Positions 1 through 14,072 of a DNA stretch of 64,000 nucleotides are shown here, piece by piece. Source of the DNA: Labia minor (lineage: Eukaryota > Arthropoda > Insecta > Dermaptera > Spongiphoridae); assembly GCA_963082975.1 (NCBI GenBank), contig OY720350.1, positions 45,524,734 to 45,588,733 of the forward strand, given 5' to 3'. The notes under the pieces were generated by a model. The model saw nothing but the letters and a program-made list of their open reading frames with translations. It did no database searches and was not told where the DNA came from. How positions within the stretch are numbered: position 1 is the first letter of the stretch; each line of letters begins with the position of its first letter. The position numbers were made by a program, and so were the translations under genes.

Positions 1-71
1 GAAAAAGATGAATAGCATTTTAAATAAATCATATAAAATTATGTCTATTTTAACAATAAAATGCATTTTTT
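1..71. other. Left edge, no recognisable content
   Basis: AT-rich sequence ahead of the first family A repeat. Confidence 0.6.
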
Positions 72-570
72 ACCGACCGACAATAGGAAGGGTAGGTATT
101 GTTTCAAACCAAATTTCACATGTGGAGATTTTTACATATCTCCACGAATCATGCATTTTCTTAACAGAAAAAAGTATTTTTAGCATGATGTCTGTTCTTC
201 TGTCTGTCCGTCCGTCCATCTGTGTGTCCGTAATGATGTGAACAGCTTGAACGGCTGAACGAATTTTAATAAAATTTGGTATATTTACTTAATGCATCAG
301 AATTGATCAACTTTTGGTGTATATCCGAAAACCCGAAGTGGTAGTTTACAAAGTATTAATTTTATATTCATTGTCGGAAAATATTTCACTTAATATTTTA
401 TTGATAAATAATTAATTAATTAAACTAAAAATAAAAACTAAGATATTATAATTTAGTCATTTTAATTCAAGTTTTAAAAATATTTTTTTTGATACTTTAT
501 ATATATATATATATAATGTTGTTTGGAAATTAATTTATGTCAAATCGTCGGTCGGTTCTGTCCTTGGCCA
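72..570 (+). repeat. Family A repeat, copy 1
   Basis: Family A starts ACCGACCGAC, carries a hairpin-forming block (tggagat..atctcca), a CCGT-rich tract, then GAACGGCTGAACG, GATCAACTTTTGGTG, and ends CGTCGGTCGGT followed by a conserved tail (ggacctggccacag). The two ends are inverted, about 11 bp, suggesting a non-autonomous DNA transposon or another structured dispersed repeat. This copy is diverged in the middle. The open frame over its start is not a gene, since the same translation recurs in the other copies. Confidence 0.7.
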
Positions 571-1155
571 CAGCTCATATTTTTATCATTAATTCTATGA
601 ATAAATACCCTTATATAATTTTTTTTTCATTTATTTTTACTTCCTATCAAACTTCAAAGTTAGTCTTCTTGTTAATCTTAATTTAGAATAATGATGATAA
701 TAATTTTCATAAGGTTTAAATAAATTGGAGATTTTTAGAAAATAAACAGTTTTAGAGTGGAAACTTTTTTTTTTAATTCGTCTCTTTATTATTATTTTTT
801 TTTTATTGGAGGGTAGTGAACTTCTTCCCCTATACCCTGTCTACGTTCATTCCATTTTATCTCTTATTTAGCAAGGATAATCCATGAAATCGTAAACGAC
901 ACTTACACCTACAATTAAGGCAATCTCCCCACTCAGAGAATAGTGATAATGGTAATGGTTTTTGTAAACGAGTGAAAAAAAAATAATTGCAGATCTTTTA
1001 TTGTAGGAATGATAGTACAATTACCAATAATAATAATAAAAAAGATTTTGTTTAAAATCAGTATATAATTTATTTAAAGATGTATATATAAATTACATAT
1101 CTATTATTTATATTCAATAAAATTACTAAAATTAAATAATTTAATTTTAAAAAAT

Positions 1156-1872
1156 CTGGAGTGTCTCCACTCGACTATCTCGCAAATTTGAATTGGATTA
1201 ATTAATATATAAAATATTTAAATTATAAATTAAGTATAATTGTTTGTGAATTTTAATTAATTAATTAATTTAAAAAATTTTAATTTATAGTATAGTATTG
1301 TTATTGAATTAAATTAATTAATTAACATATATTAAATTGATATTTCAAACCTTTACCTTCATTTTTAAGTCAAAATTTAAAAATTTAAAAATACTTAATA
1401 CTTTGTAGATGGCACCACGCCACGTGCTGGGGGGTGATTGACAGTCAATATGTTAAAATATTTATAAAATTAATTCCGGTACTTTCAGCGATTCGATCAA
1501 GCTGAAATTCTAGATATAGCAGTTTTATTCAATTTTTAATCATGTGAAAAACTATCAAACTTATATCTTTATTTTTAAGGTCAGTTTAGAGGAAAAAAAT
1601 ATGAAAACGTGGTAGGTAATGATGGTAATGATCCTCTTCCGAATCAGCTACATTTCTCATAAGTTGATAGAAAACTACGAATTTTGAATAATGACCCTGT
1701 ACCAAATTTAATTACTCTAGCTCAAATCGTTTTTGTATAATCTTGTCTACACACACACACACACACACACACAGAGAGAGACATTTTTCTCAACCTTAGT
1801 GAAAATATGTCAGGGGCCTTCAAAATGTATAAAAAGGTCAAAATCTTGTGATCACTGTTGAGTTAGTAAAAA
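1156..1872 (+). repeat. Family B repeat, copy 1
   Basis: Family B begins CTGGAGTGTCTCCACTCGACTATCTCGC (hairpin tggag-tgt-ctcca) and ends GCGAGATAGTAAAAA, giving inverted ACTATCTCGC ends. The interior has a CA repeat and the run gaaaatgattcaggaaccttc. This copy carries a (CA)n(GA)n tract at about 1749-1780 and a degraded right end. Confidence 0.7.
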
Positions 1873-2609
1873 GCAATGTGTGTGTGTGTTTAACTATTTA
1901 TATATTTTAATAATGACTTGAATAATTATGTTATCTATTCCCGTATTAATATATTAATTATTATTGCTTTTTTCATTATAATTGTAATAATATGTTAGCG
2001 TTTTCAAAATATACTTTAATTTTAGATTAAAAATTAAAAATGACTTTTTAAAACAGTTTTTTAAAAATAAAATAATATTACAAACTTAGTCGACAAAGAA
2101 ATTGAAAAATATTTTTTTTTTTCAATATTGATAATTAAATTTAACCAATTTTACTAATTGGATGTAAATAAAAATAAAATGTATTTTATATATTTAAAAA
2201 TATTCGCAAAAAACTAATGATCAATTTTCTTTTGAATTTATTTATTTATATAAAACAGTTTTATTTTTAATAAATTGCAAGTATTGAATTAAAACTACAT
2301 TCTTCAAAGCCTTTATAAATTTAATTTTATTATTAAATTCATTTATTAATTTGTCAGTTTGTCTACGTTGGTTTTCCCATTGGTTTAACATCATTTGGCT
2401 GTTAAAATAATACTTTAAAATCCCACAGTTCAAATTATTATTTTTATTTTATTTTTTTTTATTTAAATATTTTATTAAATTTATTATTAATAAATTGAAT
2501 AATAAAATAAGCAAAATTTGTTTTTAAACATTTAAATATTCTAAGTTTAAATTGGGTGGCTGGTATTGCTGGTTGCATACATGCCAGGGGCTCCTAGCCA
2601 AGTAAACAT

Positions 2610-2679
2610 TCAGTCAGTCGTTGTCGTTGTGTGAGTGCGCATGGCGTAGCACACCGGGCGGGCGACGCTCAGCGAAAGT
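2610..2679 (+). promoter_or_regulatory. Possible transcription start and untranslated first exon
   Basis: A GC-richer island in very AT-rich DNA. It has a TCAGTC initiator-like motif at 2610-2615, GT-rich sequence just downstream as in arthropod promoters, and ends at a consensus donor (agt|gtaagt, donor G at 2680). The only ATG (2641) is followed after one codon by TAG, so it cannot encode the arrestin start and would be 5' UTR. It lies on the strand and side expected for arrestin. This rests on motif and composition only; the exon may belong to something else or not exist. Confidence 0.35.
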
Positions 2680-3958
2680 GTAAGTGAATTTTCCATTAAA
2701 ATTATCATAATTCACTAATACTAGGTAACCAATTAATGCCAATCTTTCCACTTACACTCAAAGATCATTGCAAAATTGTTTGAAATTATTTACTGATTTT
2801 TTTATTGGCACTTATCACTTAGAGAAGGGGTAACGTCCCATTCATCCCCTTAAGCGTTAATATATAATTGAATATATTTCTATATCTTGTAACAATCCTG
2901 AATAAAAGTGTTATAATTTTAAATATTAAATTTTATATCAATAAAATAAAATGATTATCAAAAAGATATTATCATCTTCTTCAATGAATATGTTTTAATG
3001 TTTAGACTATTTTTATATTAAATTTTATTAATAATTGATTTTATATATAAATATATATTTAATATAATATTCATAATTATAATTTATCAAAAACCTTGTT
3101 TACTTTAATATATCCACATTCTTTAAAATATTAATATAATATATATTAAATTTACATAGGATTGATTATTTATATTAAAATTTGGAAAAATTAATTTCTT
3201 CTTTAATATTTTTGAATCATTTTTTTTATAAATTTAAAAATAAAGAAATGTGTGAATACATCTGCTATATAGGTTTCCCACTATATTAAATTAATTCTAC
3301 AGGTAAATATATCTCACCTAATGCCTGTGATTTATTCTTTTTAAATATCTCCATTGCTTCTTCAAAATTGATTTCTGTTGAGGCCACCGATATGGTTTCT
3401 GTTCTATTATTTACATTCGAATTTAATATTTTTCAAAATAATCCCTCCATCTATTCTTAACAGAAAATATCATTTAATATTTTTTTTTCGTTATTTGGAT
3501 TAAATCAAATATCATTTATATTATTAATATATAATTTAATCTAAAAAACATTTTAATTAATATAATATAATTTATTCAGTATTATTAGATCAAATTTATT
3601 CAACAATTTATTTGAAATTCCTTCCTTTATAATTCTTCATATGTATTATATGTTGATAACTTCATAATTATTTTTTTTTTTTTGGTGGTGGGATGATAAA
3701 TATATTTTGTAATTTGATTCTAAAATATTATTAAAACAAATATTTTTAATTTTATTTCGAAATTAAATATAAAATTTTAAAATATTTTAAATATAAAAAA
3801 AAATACTAAAACAATATCAATATAATTATTTTTAATTTTTTTTTTAAATGTCTTTAATTTCCTGATAGCTTGTCCATTGAATGAAAAGGCTGGGGTCATT
3901 CAGAAGTTCGAGAGCATTGTTAGACATGGTAAATTTAGTTATTGTCTTTTTGTTATTA

Positions 3959-4538
3959 GCTGGAGTGTCTCCACTCGACTATTTCGCAATTTGAATTGGA
4001 TTAAATAACATAATATGTTATATTTAAATTAAATTTAATTAATTATAAATTATTAATAATAAATATTAAACCAGCGCATGTTTGGCTTTTTGTTGATGGC
4101 ACCACGTCACGTGTTGGCGCGTGAGATTTGCAGTGTTAAAAAATTAATTCTGGTAATTTCAGCGAATCAATCAAGCTGAAATTCTATATATAGCAGTTTT
4201 ATACAATTATTAATCATGTGAAAAATTATCAAACATATATCTTTATTTTTACGGTCACTTTAGAGGAAAAAAAATCAAAACGTTGTAAGTAATGACCCTC
4301 TTCTGGTTGAGCTACATTTCTCAAAAGTTGAGAGAAAACTACGAATTTTGAATAATGCTCATGTGCCAAATTTCAACATTCTAGCTCAAACCGTTTTTGC
4401 GTAATCTTGATTACATACATACACACACGCACACAGACCTTAGTGAAAATGATTCAGGAACCTTCAAAACATATATAAACATCAAAATCTCAACATCGAA
4501 AATTTTCGTGATCGCAATACTATCTCTGGCGAGATAGT
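3959..4538 (+). repeat. Family B repeat, copy 2
   Basis: About 580 bp, with both ends recognisable (gactatttcgc at the left, ctggcgagatagt at the right). Confidence 0.75.
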
Positions 4539-5458
4539 AAAAATAAGAACAAAACGAAGTCCTAAATTTCTAAAAGTGGCGAAAGGAAAACTGAAATCCA
4601 AATACTTTTTTATTCAAATTCCCTCACTACTTAATGACCTACCCACCCGTTTCTCAACTGTTTTTTTTTACTTTTACTTACAATTTATACATATAACGAA
4701 TTTCAAACTTTATATTATGAAATTCTTTGAATATTTCATATTAAATCATTAGAAAAGTTTTAATTTCTAGAAATATCTATCGTTCATCCACTGAAGTGAT
4801 ATGTAATTTTCTAAAAATAAAATCCTTTGTGTTCTCTTTCTCCACAATCATTACCATGTCACACACCTATATATATATATATATATATATATTAAAACTC
4901 CAATTATACATTAACTTATTTGTTTATACATAATTCATTTTGAATATATAACATAAAGAAGACTTTTTGTTTATTAATGCAATTTATTTTCTTTTGCCTA
5001 TTTGATCCAAATTCTGACATAATTAAAACTCCTAGCGGTTGCTCTTAAATATGTACTTAATTTAATTGTTTTTATTATTAAGGTTTATATGCATAAACAG
5101 ACATTCATAAAGATTCCCCTATATGCAATTAAATTGTCTTATTATTTTACTTATCCTCCATATTATGGAAATTAATTGAAGCTTTTCATTAAACAAATTT
5201 TACACATATACATAAAAATACTTTAAATTTATAATTGTTTTTGTTTATGAATGAGTTTAAAATAATCATTATATATATTATTATGAATACTTAATTAATT
5301 CAACAAATAGAAAGAAGTGAATTTTTGGATTTGTGACAAATATTTGAACTTAATTTTTTCATATTTGTCTACCAAGTATTTTGTTTTGATTTGATTTAGA
5401 CAAATTGATTGAATCGATAAAAAAAAAAATTATGAAGTGTATTAAATCCAAACTTCAT

Positions 5459-5750
5459 CGTGAGATTTGCAGTGTTAAAAAATTAATTCTGGTACTTTCA
5501 GCGATTCAATCAGGCTGAAATTCTATATATAGCAGTTTTATACAATTATTAATCATGTGAAAAATTATCAAAAATATATTTTTATTTTTACGGTCACTTT
5601 AGAGGAAAAAAAATCAAAACGTTGTAAGTAATGACCCTCTTCCGGTTGAGCTAAATTTCTCAAAAGTTGATAGAAAACTATGAATTTTGAATAATGCTCA
5701 TGTACCAAATTTCATCATTCTAGCTCAAACCGTTTTTGCGAAATCTTGGT

Positions 5751-5782
<32 letters not shown>

Positions 5783-5897
5783 GACATTTTTCTCAACCTT
5801 AGTGAAAATGATTCAGGAACCTTCAAAACGTATAAAAACATCAAAATCTCAACATCGAAAATTTTCGTGATCGCAATACTATCTCTGGCGAGATAGT
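5459..5897 (+). repeat. Family B repeat, copy 3 (left-truncated)
   Basis: Begins at gtgagatttgcag, missing the left third, and keeps the intact right end ggcgagatagt. Over 400 bp it nearly duplicates copy 2. The 69-codon open frame here is repeat sequence with a CA tract, not a gene. Confidence 0.75.
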
Positions 5898-6693
5898 AAA
5901 AATGTATTCACCAGAAAGATTTTAGTTAATACAAGAAAGATGAACGAAACCTCAAGCAGTAATTAAATAATTTCATCAAATTTTGATTTTTTAATCTTAC
6001 TAAATATCCTAATAAAGTAAAAACCAATTATATTTAACTTTGTTGTATAAGCACATATTTTATTTTGCAATATTTCTGCCACACTTAGAATTGTGATAGC
6101 GATTATTTGCCGAGTGTATTTTTTGCCCAGGAGTTTTTTTTGTTTTCATTTAGATTAAAGTCGTTAGTTGGTAAACTGGACAATTATTTCTTTTCTCTAC
6201 TCTAATTATAGAGCAGCTTTTTATTTGGTACTATCAATTGTAGAGTAAAAAAAAGAGATCTCGATGTCTCGCTAGTTTACGATGTTCATGCATTGTTTTT
6301 TTTTTAATTTACTGGCTAATAACTAACTCTCTTTCTCTAAATTTTCTAATAAATTTAGAATTAGAAAACTAAAAAAGCGTTTAAATTACATTAATTATTA
6401 TTCTCATAAATATTTATTATTATTTATCTAAATGAATATTTATCATTATCAAATTTCATTTTCTTACTTGCTTAATTAAAAATCATTAGACATTTGATTT
6501 AAATTGAAATTTTATAAATATTTATATATATATATATATGTATTGCCTTTGATTACTAATAATATTTATAATTCAATTAAGTAATTTTCTATTTTTAAAT
6601 TAAAATTCTTTTTAATGTAAATCCAAAATTTGGAAATAAATAGATAAAAGTGTACAAAAAGATTTATTTAGATTAATAATCAAATTAATTAAA

Positions 6694-7316
6694 ATAAGTT
6701 GTTCTGTGGCCAGGTCCGAACCGACCGACGGTTTGAAGTAAATTAATTTCCAGCTACAGAAACAATTTTAAATAATTTTAATATATCTATTAATGTAATA
6801 AAAAACAGATATGGATATAACATAAATATTTTAAATTTCATTTTATTTATAATATATGTATATGCAAGACCAGGCTGTGACGTTATGAATGGCTGGATGA
6901 CGTCATATCATTTTAAATTCAGAAAAAACTAATAAAGATGATTTTTCTCGAGTATAAAACCAATACAAAGGGCAAGATTGTAAAAAATTGATATGTAAAA
7001 AATCTCCTCATGTGAAATTTGGTGGGAAAATAACCCTTCCCTTCCTATCGTCGATCGCTACTACTACCATTTCGGGTTTCCGGATTTGCACCAAAAGTTG
7101 ATCAATTCATCATACTGATGCATTAAGTAAATATACCAAATTTCATCAAAATCCGTTGAGCCATTTAAGCTGTACACATCTAAACGGACGGACAGACATC
7201 ATGCTAAAAATACTTTTTTCTGTTAAGAAAATGCATGATTCGTGGAGATATGTAAAAATCTCCACATGTGAAATTTGGTGTGAAAACCATACCTCCCTTA
7301 CTATCGTCGGTCGGTA
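6694..7316 (-). repeat. Family A repeat, copy 2 (inverted)
   Basis: Near full-length copy on the minus strand: ctgtggccaggtccgaacc at the left, tactatcgtcggtcggt at the right. It includes the conserved inner block with two GACGTCAT-type motifs (palindromic TGACGTCA-like sites) and the second, diverged copy of the leading module. Confidence 0.75.
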
Positions 7317-8471
7317 AAAACAGTCTATAACGAAGATTAAATATTTAAAAAAAAACAACTAAAATTATTAATAAAATAAGTCGTTAAAATCATGTTATAT
7401 CTTATTATTTAGCAAATTTTTTTTAAAAAATATATTTTACCATTTGATGTCACTACGAGCTTATATCTTTTTGTGGATAAATGTACAATTATTTTAAATT
7501 GAAATAAAAATGATAGTATCGTTTGTTTTTTTTGGGTTGAATAATTAGCAAAAAGCTTATTTATTTTGGGAAACCAATTAAAAACACAGGGACAGTTAGT
7601 GAGAGAATAATAAATACAAAATTAGTTATGAATGCGAATTAACAAAGGATAGAATTGACATAAATGGTTGATCGAGAAATATGTTTGTCACATGATCGTT
7701 GTTTTCGTATTCAGCAAGAGAAGAAGTATAGAATGTTTACTTCTTTTCGTTTTAAGTCAATTCCGGAGGTGTCTATTTGTTTAAAAAAAAATGATTTGAG
7801 AATCAGAAAGACGAAGTATAAGTTAATATTAAAATGAAAATAAAAATCATATTCTTTTAATCAAATCAAAATAACAATTGAAAGTATATCATCACGAATG
7901 TTAGACGACAGCGCTGATAAGAGATTGAGCAACTAGTTTTTCCTAAATTGAAATTAAATACTATAATTTTTCAACATTTTTCGGACAGTAATTAGTGTTT
8001 GGCTAGTTTTGTCAAAGAGATTAATAAACTTGAATTCACTTTGACTAGCTTAGAAAGGAAGGCCCTGTAACCCTTTAGTTGACAAAGGGAGGATATCACT
8101 TCATCAAACAGAAGGTTTTGAAGTTGAATGCATTCAATTGGAAGTGCCCTTATAAATCATCAAAGATAGCAGAAAAATTCAAATATAAATACTTAATATA
8201 TTTTGTTGTTAGAGTTATAATGGAAGAATAAAACAAATATTTTATTTATAAGGGAGAAAAGACCAAAACAGAACGGTTTTATATCTTTTCTTCGAGGTTT
8301 TTAATGTCCCAAATTCTTTTTTTTTTAATATATTTGCATAATTTACTGACGGTGTAGGTCAACCATCAATAAAATTACAAAAGTATTAGTAAGACAAACC
8401 TCACCAAAAACTGATTGATTTACAATTAAAGTGGAAAATTAAATTGACAAATTCTTTTTCTCATTCATTTT

Positions 8472-9034
8472 TACTATCTCGTATTGCGATCACGAAAATT
8501 TTCGATGTTGAGATTTTGATGTTTTTATACGTTTTGAAGGTTCCTTAATCATTTTCACTAAGTTGAGAAAAATGTCTGTGTGTGTGTGTATGTATGTAAC
8601 CAAGATTACGCAAAAACCGTTTGAGCTAGAATGATGAAATTTGGTACATGGGCATTATTCAAAATTTGTAGTTTTCAATCAACTTTTGATAAATTTAGCT
8701 CAACCGAAAGAGGGTCATTACCTACAACGTTTTGATTTTTTTTCTTCTAAAGTGACCGTAAAAATAAAGATATATGTTTGATAATTTTTCACATGATTAA
8801 TAATTGTATAAAACTGCTATATCTAGAATTTCAGCTTGATTGAGAGTACCAGAATTAATTTTTTAACACTGCAAATCTCACATGCCATCAACAAAGAGCC
8901 AAACATGCGCTGGTTCAATAAATATTATTTATTAATTTTAATTTATAATTTAATTAATTTAATTTAATTTAAATTAATGTATGTTATTTAATCCAATTCA
9001 AATTTGCGAGATAGACAAGTGGAGACACTCCAGC
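8472..9034 (-). repeat. Family B repeat, copy 4 (inverted)
   Basis: Minus-strand copy running from actatctcgta to gtggagacactccag. It retains the GATCGCAATAC-type right end and the CTGGAGTGTCTCC left end. Confidence 0.75.
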
Positions 9035-10099
9035 TTTTTTTAAATGAAAACAACAAAATAATATTAATAGGTATTTGTAGATAATAATATTATTACTTGT
9101 ATAATTTGTAATACTATTAATAATATTTCAAGTTATATAATTTATAAATGTAATATATCTGTCGAACACAATTAAAATTTTATTAACGTGATCGATAAAA
9201 GTTTAATTCATAGATTCTAGGAAAATTATTTCCATTCAAATAATAGTCCTCAGTTGTTTTTGTCTTTTTTTTATTTTTATATTTAATTTCAAAATGCTAT
9301 AATCTGAGAATTTAATTTTTGAAAAACCCTATTATTCTAAATATAATACATATGGATTGAAATCAATTTTAGTCAACTAAGCATTCTGCTATGTAAACAG
9401 CAAAAATCATCATATAATATGAAATTTTATATTCCAAATAGATATTCCATTCAATTGTGATAAAAATATTTTTTATAAGAATTAGTCAGTGGGATTATAT
9501 ATTATTATTATTAAATAAATGCATTCATTGAGGATTATTTCTATTCGATGATCAAACACATAAATAATAAAGTAATATTAAGTTGAATGAATTTGGGAGA
9601 ACGAGTTGGATGAAATGATTGGACCGGCCACTTCAAGGGAAGCTTTGCTGGTTGTCTAACTCTCAGGCTCTCTAAAGAAATATTTCTGGATTAATTCTAC
9701 TATAACTATAATACGAATATTCATCTTTTCTTTGTTCAAAAATAATTATTTTCAGACTTATAATTTATTATTTTTTATAAACATTATTAATATTCAAATA
9801 TAAATGGTATTAATGGTATAAATTTGTCTTTGTTTTAAGAAAAGAAAAGATGTTTGTCAAAGTTAATAATCTTAAACCCTGGCAGAAAAAATCCAAATAT
9901 TAAGAAGTTTTAATAAGAAAACATAAAATATTTAGATACTTGCAAACCCGACGACTACAGCTGTTATTAAGATGCCACTATATCTCATTTGGATTGTCTT
10001 TTCTCATCTAATCTAAATAATCTTTCTAATCTATAACCATGAAACACCATTAAAATAAATAGTATATATAGGCAAATATTTATTTAATAATTTTTATTA

Positions 10100-10351
10100 T
10101 TAACACACTATGAGCGGGGCGGGTATTTGTACCCGTTGCGGGGACTGCCACTTATAAGCGGGGCGGGTATTTATACCCGTTGCCACTTATGTGAGGGATA
10201 TATATTAGTTATCGTTTAAAATAAGTAATTTTAAGTGACACAAGGGAAAATATATATTATATAAGTGGCAACGGGTATAAATACCCGCCCCGCTTATAAG
10301 TGGTAGTCCCTGCAACGGGTACAAATACCCGCCCCGCTCATAGTGTGTTAA
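10100..10351. mobile_element. Palindromic MITE with TTAA ends
   Basis: A 252-bp inverted-repeat element: TTAACACACTATGAGCGGGG at the left and its complement at the right. Each arm of about 95 bp holds two tandem copies of a GC-rich unit (agcggggcgggtattt..acccgttgc), which is itself partly palindromic. The loop is AT-rich (about 10192-10260). TTAA flanks are the target duplication of piggyBac-type transposons, so a piggyBac-related MITE is the best guess. Its GC content is strikingly above its surroundings. No coding capacity. Confidence 0.8.
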
Positions 10352-11972
10352 TTAATATTTTTTTTTATTTTTTAATCATTTTATCCAGTCAATGTATATA
10401 TTTGATTAATGTTTCAAGCTTACAGAGAGATTAACAAATGCTCGAGAAGGGACAATACCTAATAATGACAACTTAATAACTTCAATAATTATAATAATAT
10501 CAAATTTTTTAGTGTTTATCTAATATAAATACTTGTCGGGATTTGGATTTTTCTCAGTATATTGTTTTCATTAGTCAATCAAATTCTCGATAAATTCAAA
10601 TTTTATTAAATATTCAGCTTTCACTTATTAGATTCAATTTTGATCCGTAAAATTAATTTTGAATATTTCAATATAAAGAGTATAGGGTCTGAGATAGTAA
10701 GAAGATTGAATAAATTCTCTTGTTGTTTTAATATTCCAATAACAAAATCCATTAGAAAATTGTTACTCATAATAATAAACTTAGGAAAAACTCAAAATTA
10801 ATAAAGAGAATGACTTTATTATTAATAACATCAATTAATGTTTGTTGAGTTTTAAGTTTTACACGAAGATATATGTTTGAAAATGAATTTATGAATAAAA
10901 AGGCATACCTATTTATAGAAATAAATAAATTTTCTTTTCTACACAAGTACGGATTCACCCATTTTAGACACTTATCTTCTAATGTGAAACTTTTTTCAAG
11001 AGACTAACTTTTATATTTGTCAATAATTTCTTGTCAGATTGGATTGAATTGAAAAAAATCTAGTAAAAGGTTAAAAAAAAGTTTCAAGATATTTTTATTT
11101 AAAAGTTGGTATTATTAATTTAATAACTTTTTTTGATCATCAACAATTCAAATTTATTAGGTTTTAGTAATATACGAATTGTGCAATTAGGATATATATA
11201 TATATATATATATATTAAAATTAAAATAAATAATATTTTTTTTATATATCTTATCTTATTATACTAGCAAAAATTGTATATATAATATTATATATATATA
11301 GATTTCACACCATAGATAATATTTATAAAGATAAATCGATCTGTTTTGGTTTCAACCTCGAGTAAAATTATCTTCATTAGTTTTTTCTTAATTTAAATTC
11401 ATATGACGTCATCCATATTTACCTCTTGCCATTCTTTTTTAATTGAAAATGTATTAATGTATTTAAAATATTTTAAAATTTTTTATTTAGTTTCGAAATA
11501 AAATTAATAATATTTTAGAATCAAATTACGAAATATATATATTAATCTTTCACAAAACAAAAAATATAAATAAAAAATTTGTCTTGCAAACATTATTCGT
11601 TTATTTCTGATATTTTAAAAACAAATTTTTAATCTGTTTTGTCGTTTAAGTTTTTGTTAATTTTTATAAGTTAATTTTATATGTTTTTTTATCAATTTTC
11701 GCGTTTATTTTTTATTAAATTACTATTGTAAATTTATTTATTCATTGTTCTTTTATTAATTAATTTTTAGATTGTTTTATAATTTTTAATATTTTTTCAC
11801 TAAAATATTATTTAAATTTTATTAATATTATTTATTATTATTGAGGACTCCAAGTTCATTTTAATCAGATTGATGAAATGATGTAACGTTTAATAATAAA
11901 GGATCGAGCGATAGTTCGGTGTCCCAGGTACTTATATTATTAAGGATTAAAATTAACATACCAACTGTAATT

Positions 11973-12011
<39 letters not shown>

Positions 12012-12253
12012 ATAAAACATTTTGACTAAATTGAAGTTGTTAAGTTATTCAACTTGAAAAAAATAATTAATGTGTTATATTATCATTTAACAAATTTATT
12101 TAAGTATAAAGTATATTCCAAATGAAACTAAATTCAGTTCAATTTGGTAATTAAAATGAACAAATTTCTTCATTTCTTCATCTCATTTAAATAATATATT
12201 TGACTTTATTACTTTATTATGACACAACTATTCATTTCATTGACTTTCATTTT

Positions 12254-12886
12254 TACTATCTCGCCAGAGATAAGTAATATTGCGATGACGAAAATTTTCG
12301 ATGTAGAGATTTTGATCTTTTTATACGTTTTGAAGGTTCCTGAATCATTTTCACTAAGGTTGAAAAAAATGTCTGTCTCTCTGTGTGTGTGTGTATGTGT
12401 GTATGTTTGTATGTATGTAGACAAGATTACGCAAAACGGTTTGAGCTAGAATCATGAAATTTGGTATACGGCCATTATTCAAAATTCGTAGTTTTCTATC
12501 AACTTTTGAGAAATTTAGCTCAACCGGAAGAGGGTCATTACCTACAACGTTTTGATTTTTTGTCCTCTAAAGTGACCGTAAAAATAAAGATATATGTTTG
12601 ATAGTTTTTCACATGATTAAAAATTGTATAAAATTGTTATATATAGAATTTCAGCTTGATTGAATAGCTGAAAGTACCAGAATTAATTTTTTATCACTGC
12701 AAATCTCACGCGCCAACACGTAGCATGGTGCCATCAACAAAGAGCCAAACATGCGCTGGTTTAATAAATATTATTTATTAATTTTAATTTATAATTTATA
12801 ATTAATTAAATTTAATTTAAATATAATATATTATGTTATTTAATCCAATTCAAATGGCGAGATAGTCGAGTGGAGACACTCCAGCT
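12254..12886 (-). repeat. Family B repeat, copy 5 (inverted)
   Basis: Full-length minus-strand copy, actatctcgccag to gagtggagacactccag. The open frames on both strands over 12209-12449 are repeat sequence. Confidence 0.75.
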
Positions 12887-13462
12887 AATTGTATTCGTTA
12901 TATAAAGTGTTGTAATGTTCCATAAAATATGATTAAAATGTATAAGAAAGAACATATTCCCTTAAAAAGGACATACGGTTTTCTTTTATAAGATGACAAG
13001 TTTTTTTGAATCATATTTTTTTAAATTATTTTCATTTATCTAATTTTCTTATTTAATATTTTCAAAGATCCTACTCAGGAATCTAATTATCAGTAATGTA
13101 TATACAAACATCTTATATAAACATAATAAAAAAAAATGTTGGCTTTATTAATTTTAAATTATAACATTTTATATTATCTATACATATTGATTGAATCCCT
13201 TGAGGGTAAAATTATTTGCAATTTTTTTTATTATGTTTTCATTAATTTATTCTTGTTTTTTTTTTGAGTTCCTGGTTGAATGAACTTATTCAAAGAGGAT
13301 AAAAATCATATTTACACCAGAGTTTATTCTTTTAATTATTATTTGTATCATAGTTAAATGTAATTAAATATATATATATATATATATATATATTTAAATT
13401 TTTCTTTATTTAAAATTATTATAGAACTTAAATAAAATCATTGAAGTTTGATTTAAAAAATC

Positions 13463-14072
13463 GGTAGTGTCCTCCCCTAGACTTTCTCGCAAATGAATAG
13501 GTAATTAGGTTATTATTATTATGTTTTAACAACAATAAAAATAAACAAACTAATTAATTTAAATTATAAAGTAAAATGGTTTAACACTATTATATATATT
13601 TATAATTTACACCTAACGCTACTTGGATAGGTAAAATGTCACTTCCGGTAGTCAGATCATGATGAAATTTGGTATCTGAATTTTTTTCATATTTTTAAAT
13701 CTATATACAAAATATGAAGCAAATATCTTGAAGCAAACTGGTACTTTACTTGAAAGGTAAACGCAACCAGTGCAGGTAAAGTACCACTTCCGGTTAACCG
13801 ATTTTGACGAAATTTTGATAGAAATCTACAAACTGTGAATAATATCGGTGTACCAAATTTCGAAGTCCTAGCTTGATTAGTTTTAGAGTAAATTTGCTCA
13901 CTGACAAACATTACATACATCCATACATCCATACATACACACACTCAGACATAATTCGAAAAATGGTATTTTCCGACTCAGGGAGGTCTAAAACGTCAAG
14001 ATCTATCGAAATCTCGAAGTCGAAATTTTTCACGATTCCAATACTTCCCTTATACGAAGTATGCGGGAAAGT
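13463..14072 (+). repeat. Family B-like repeat, divergent subfamily
   Basis: Same plan as family B but diverged: left end ctagactttctcgca, right end atgcgggaaagt, CA/CATACAT tract inside and a parallel order of blocks. The inverted ends differ from family B in a matched way (ACTTTCTCGC with GCGGGAAAGT), so both arms changed together. The 80- and 85-codon ORFs here are part of it. Confidence 0.65.

Noticed and set aside
930..990. ATG-GTA-ATG-GTT-TTT before gtaaac as the arrestin start exon
   Set aside because: The phase does not fit the first base of the 14560 exon, and it lies before the candidate promoter.
12209..12449. ORFs with VCVCVCV or THTHTH runs
   Set aside because: CA-repeat translation within a family B repeat; also at 5687-5896 and 13687-14168.
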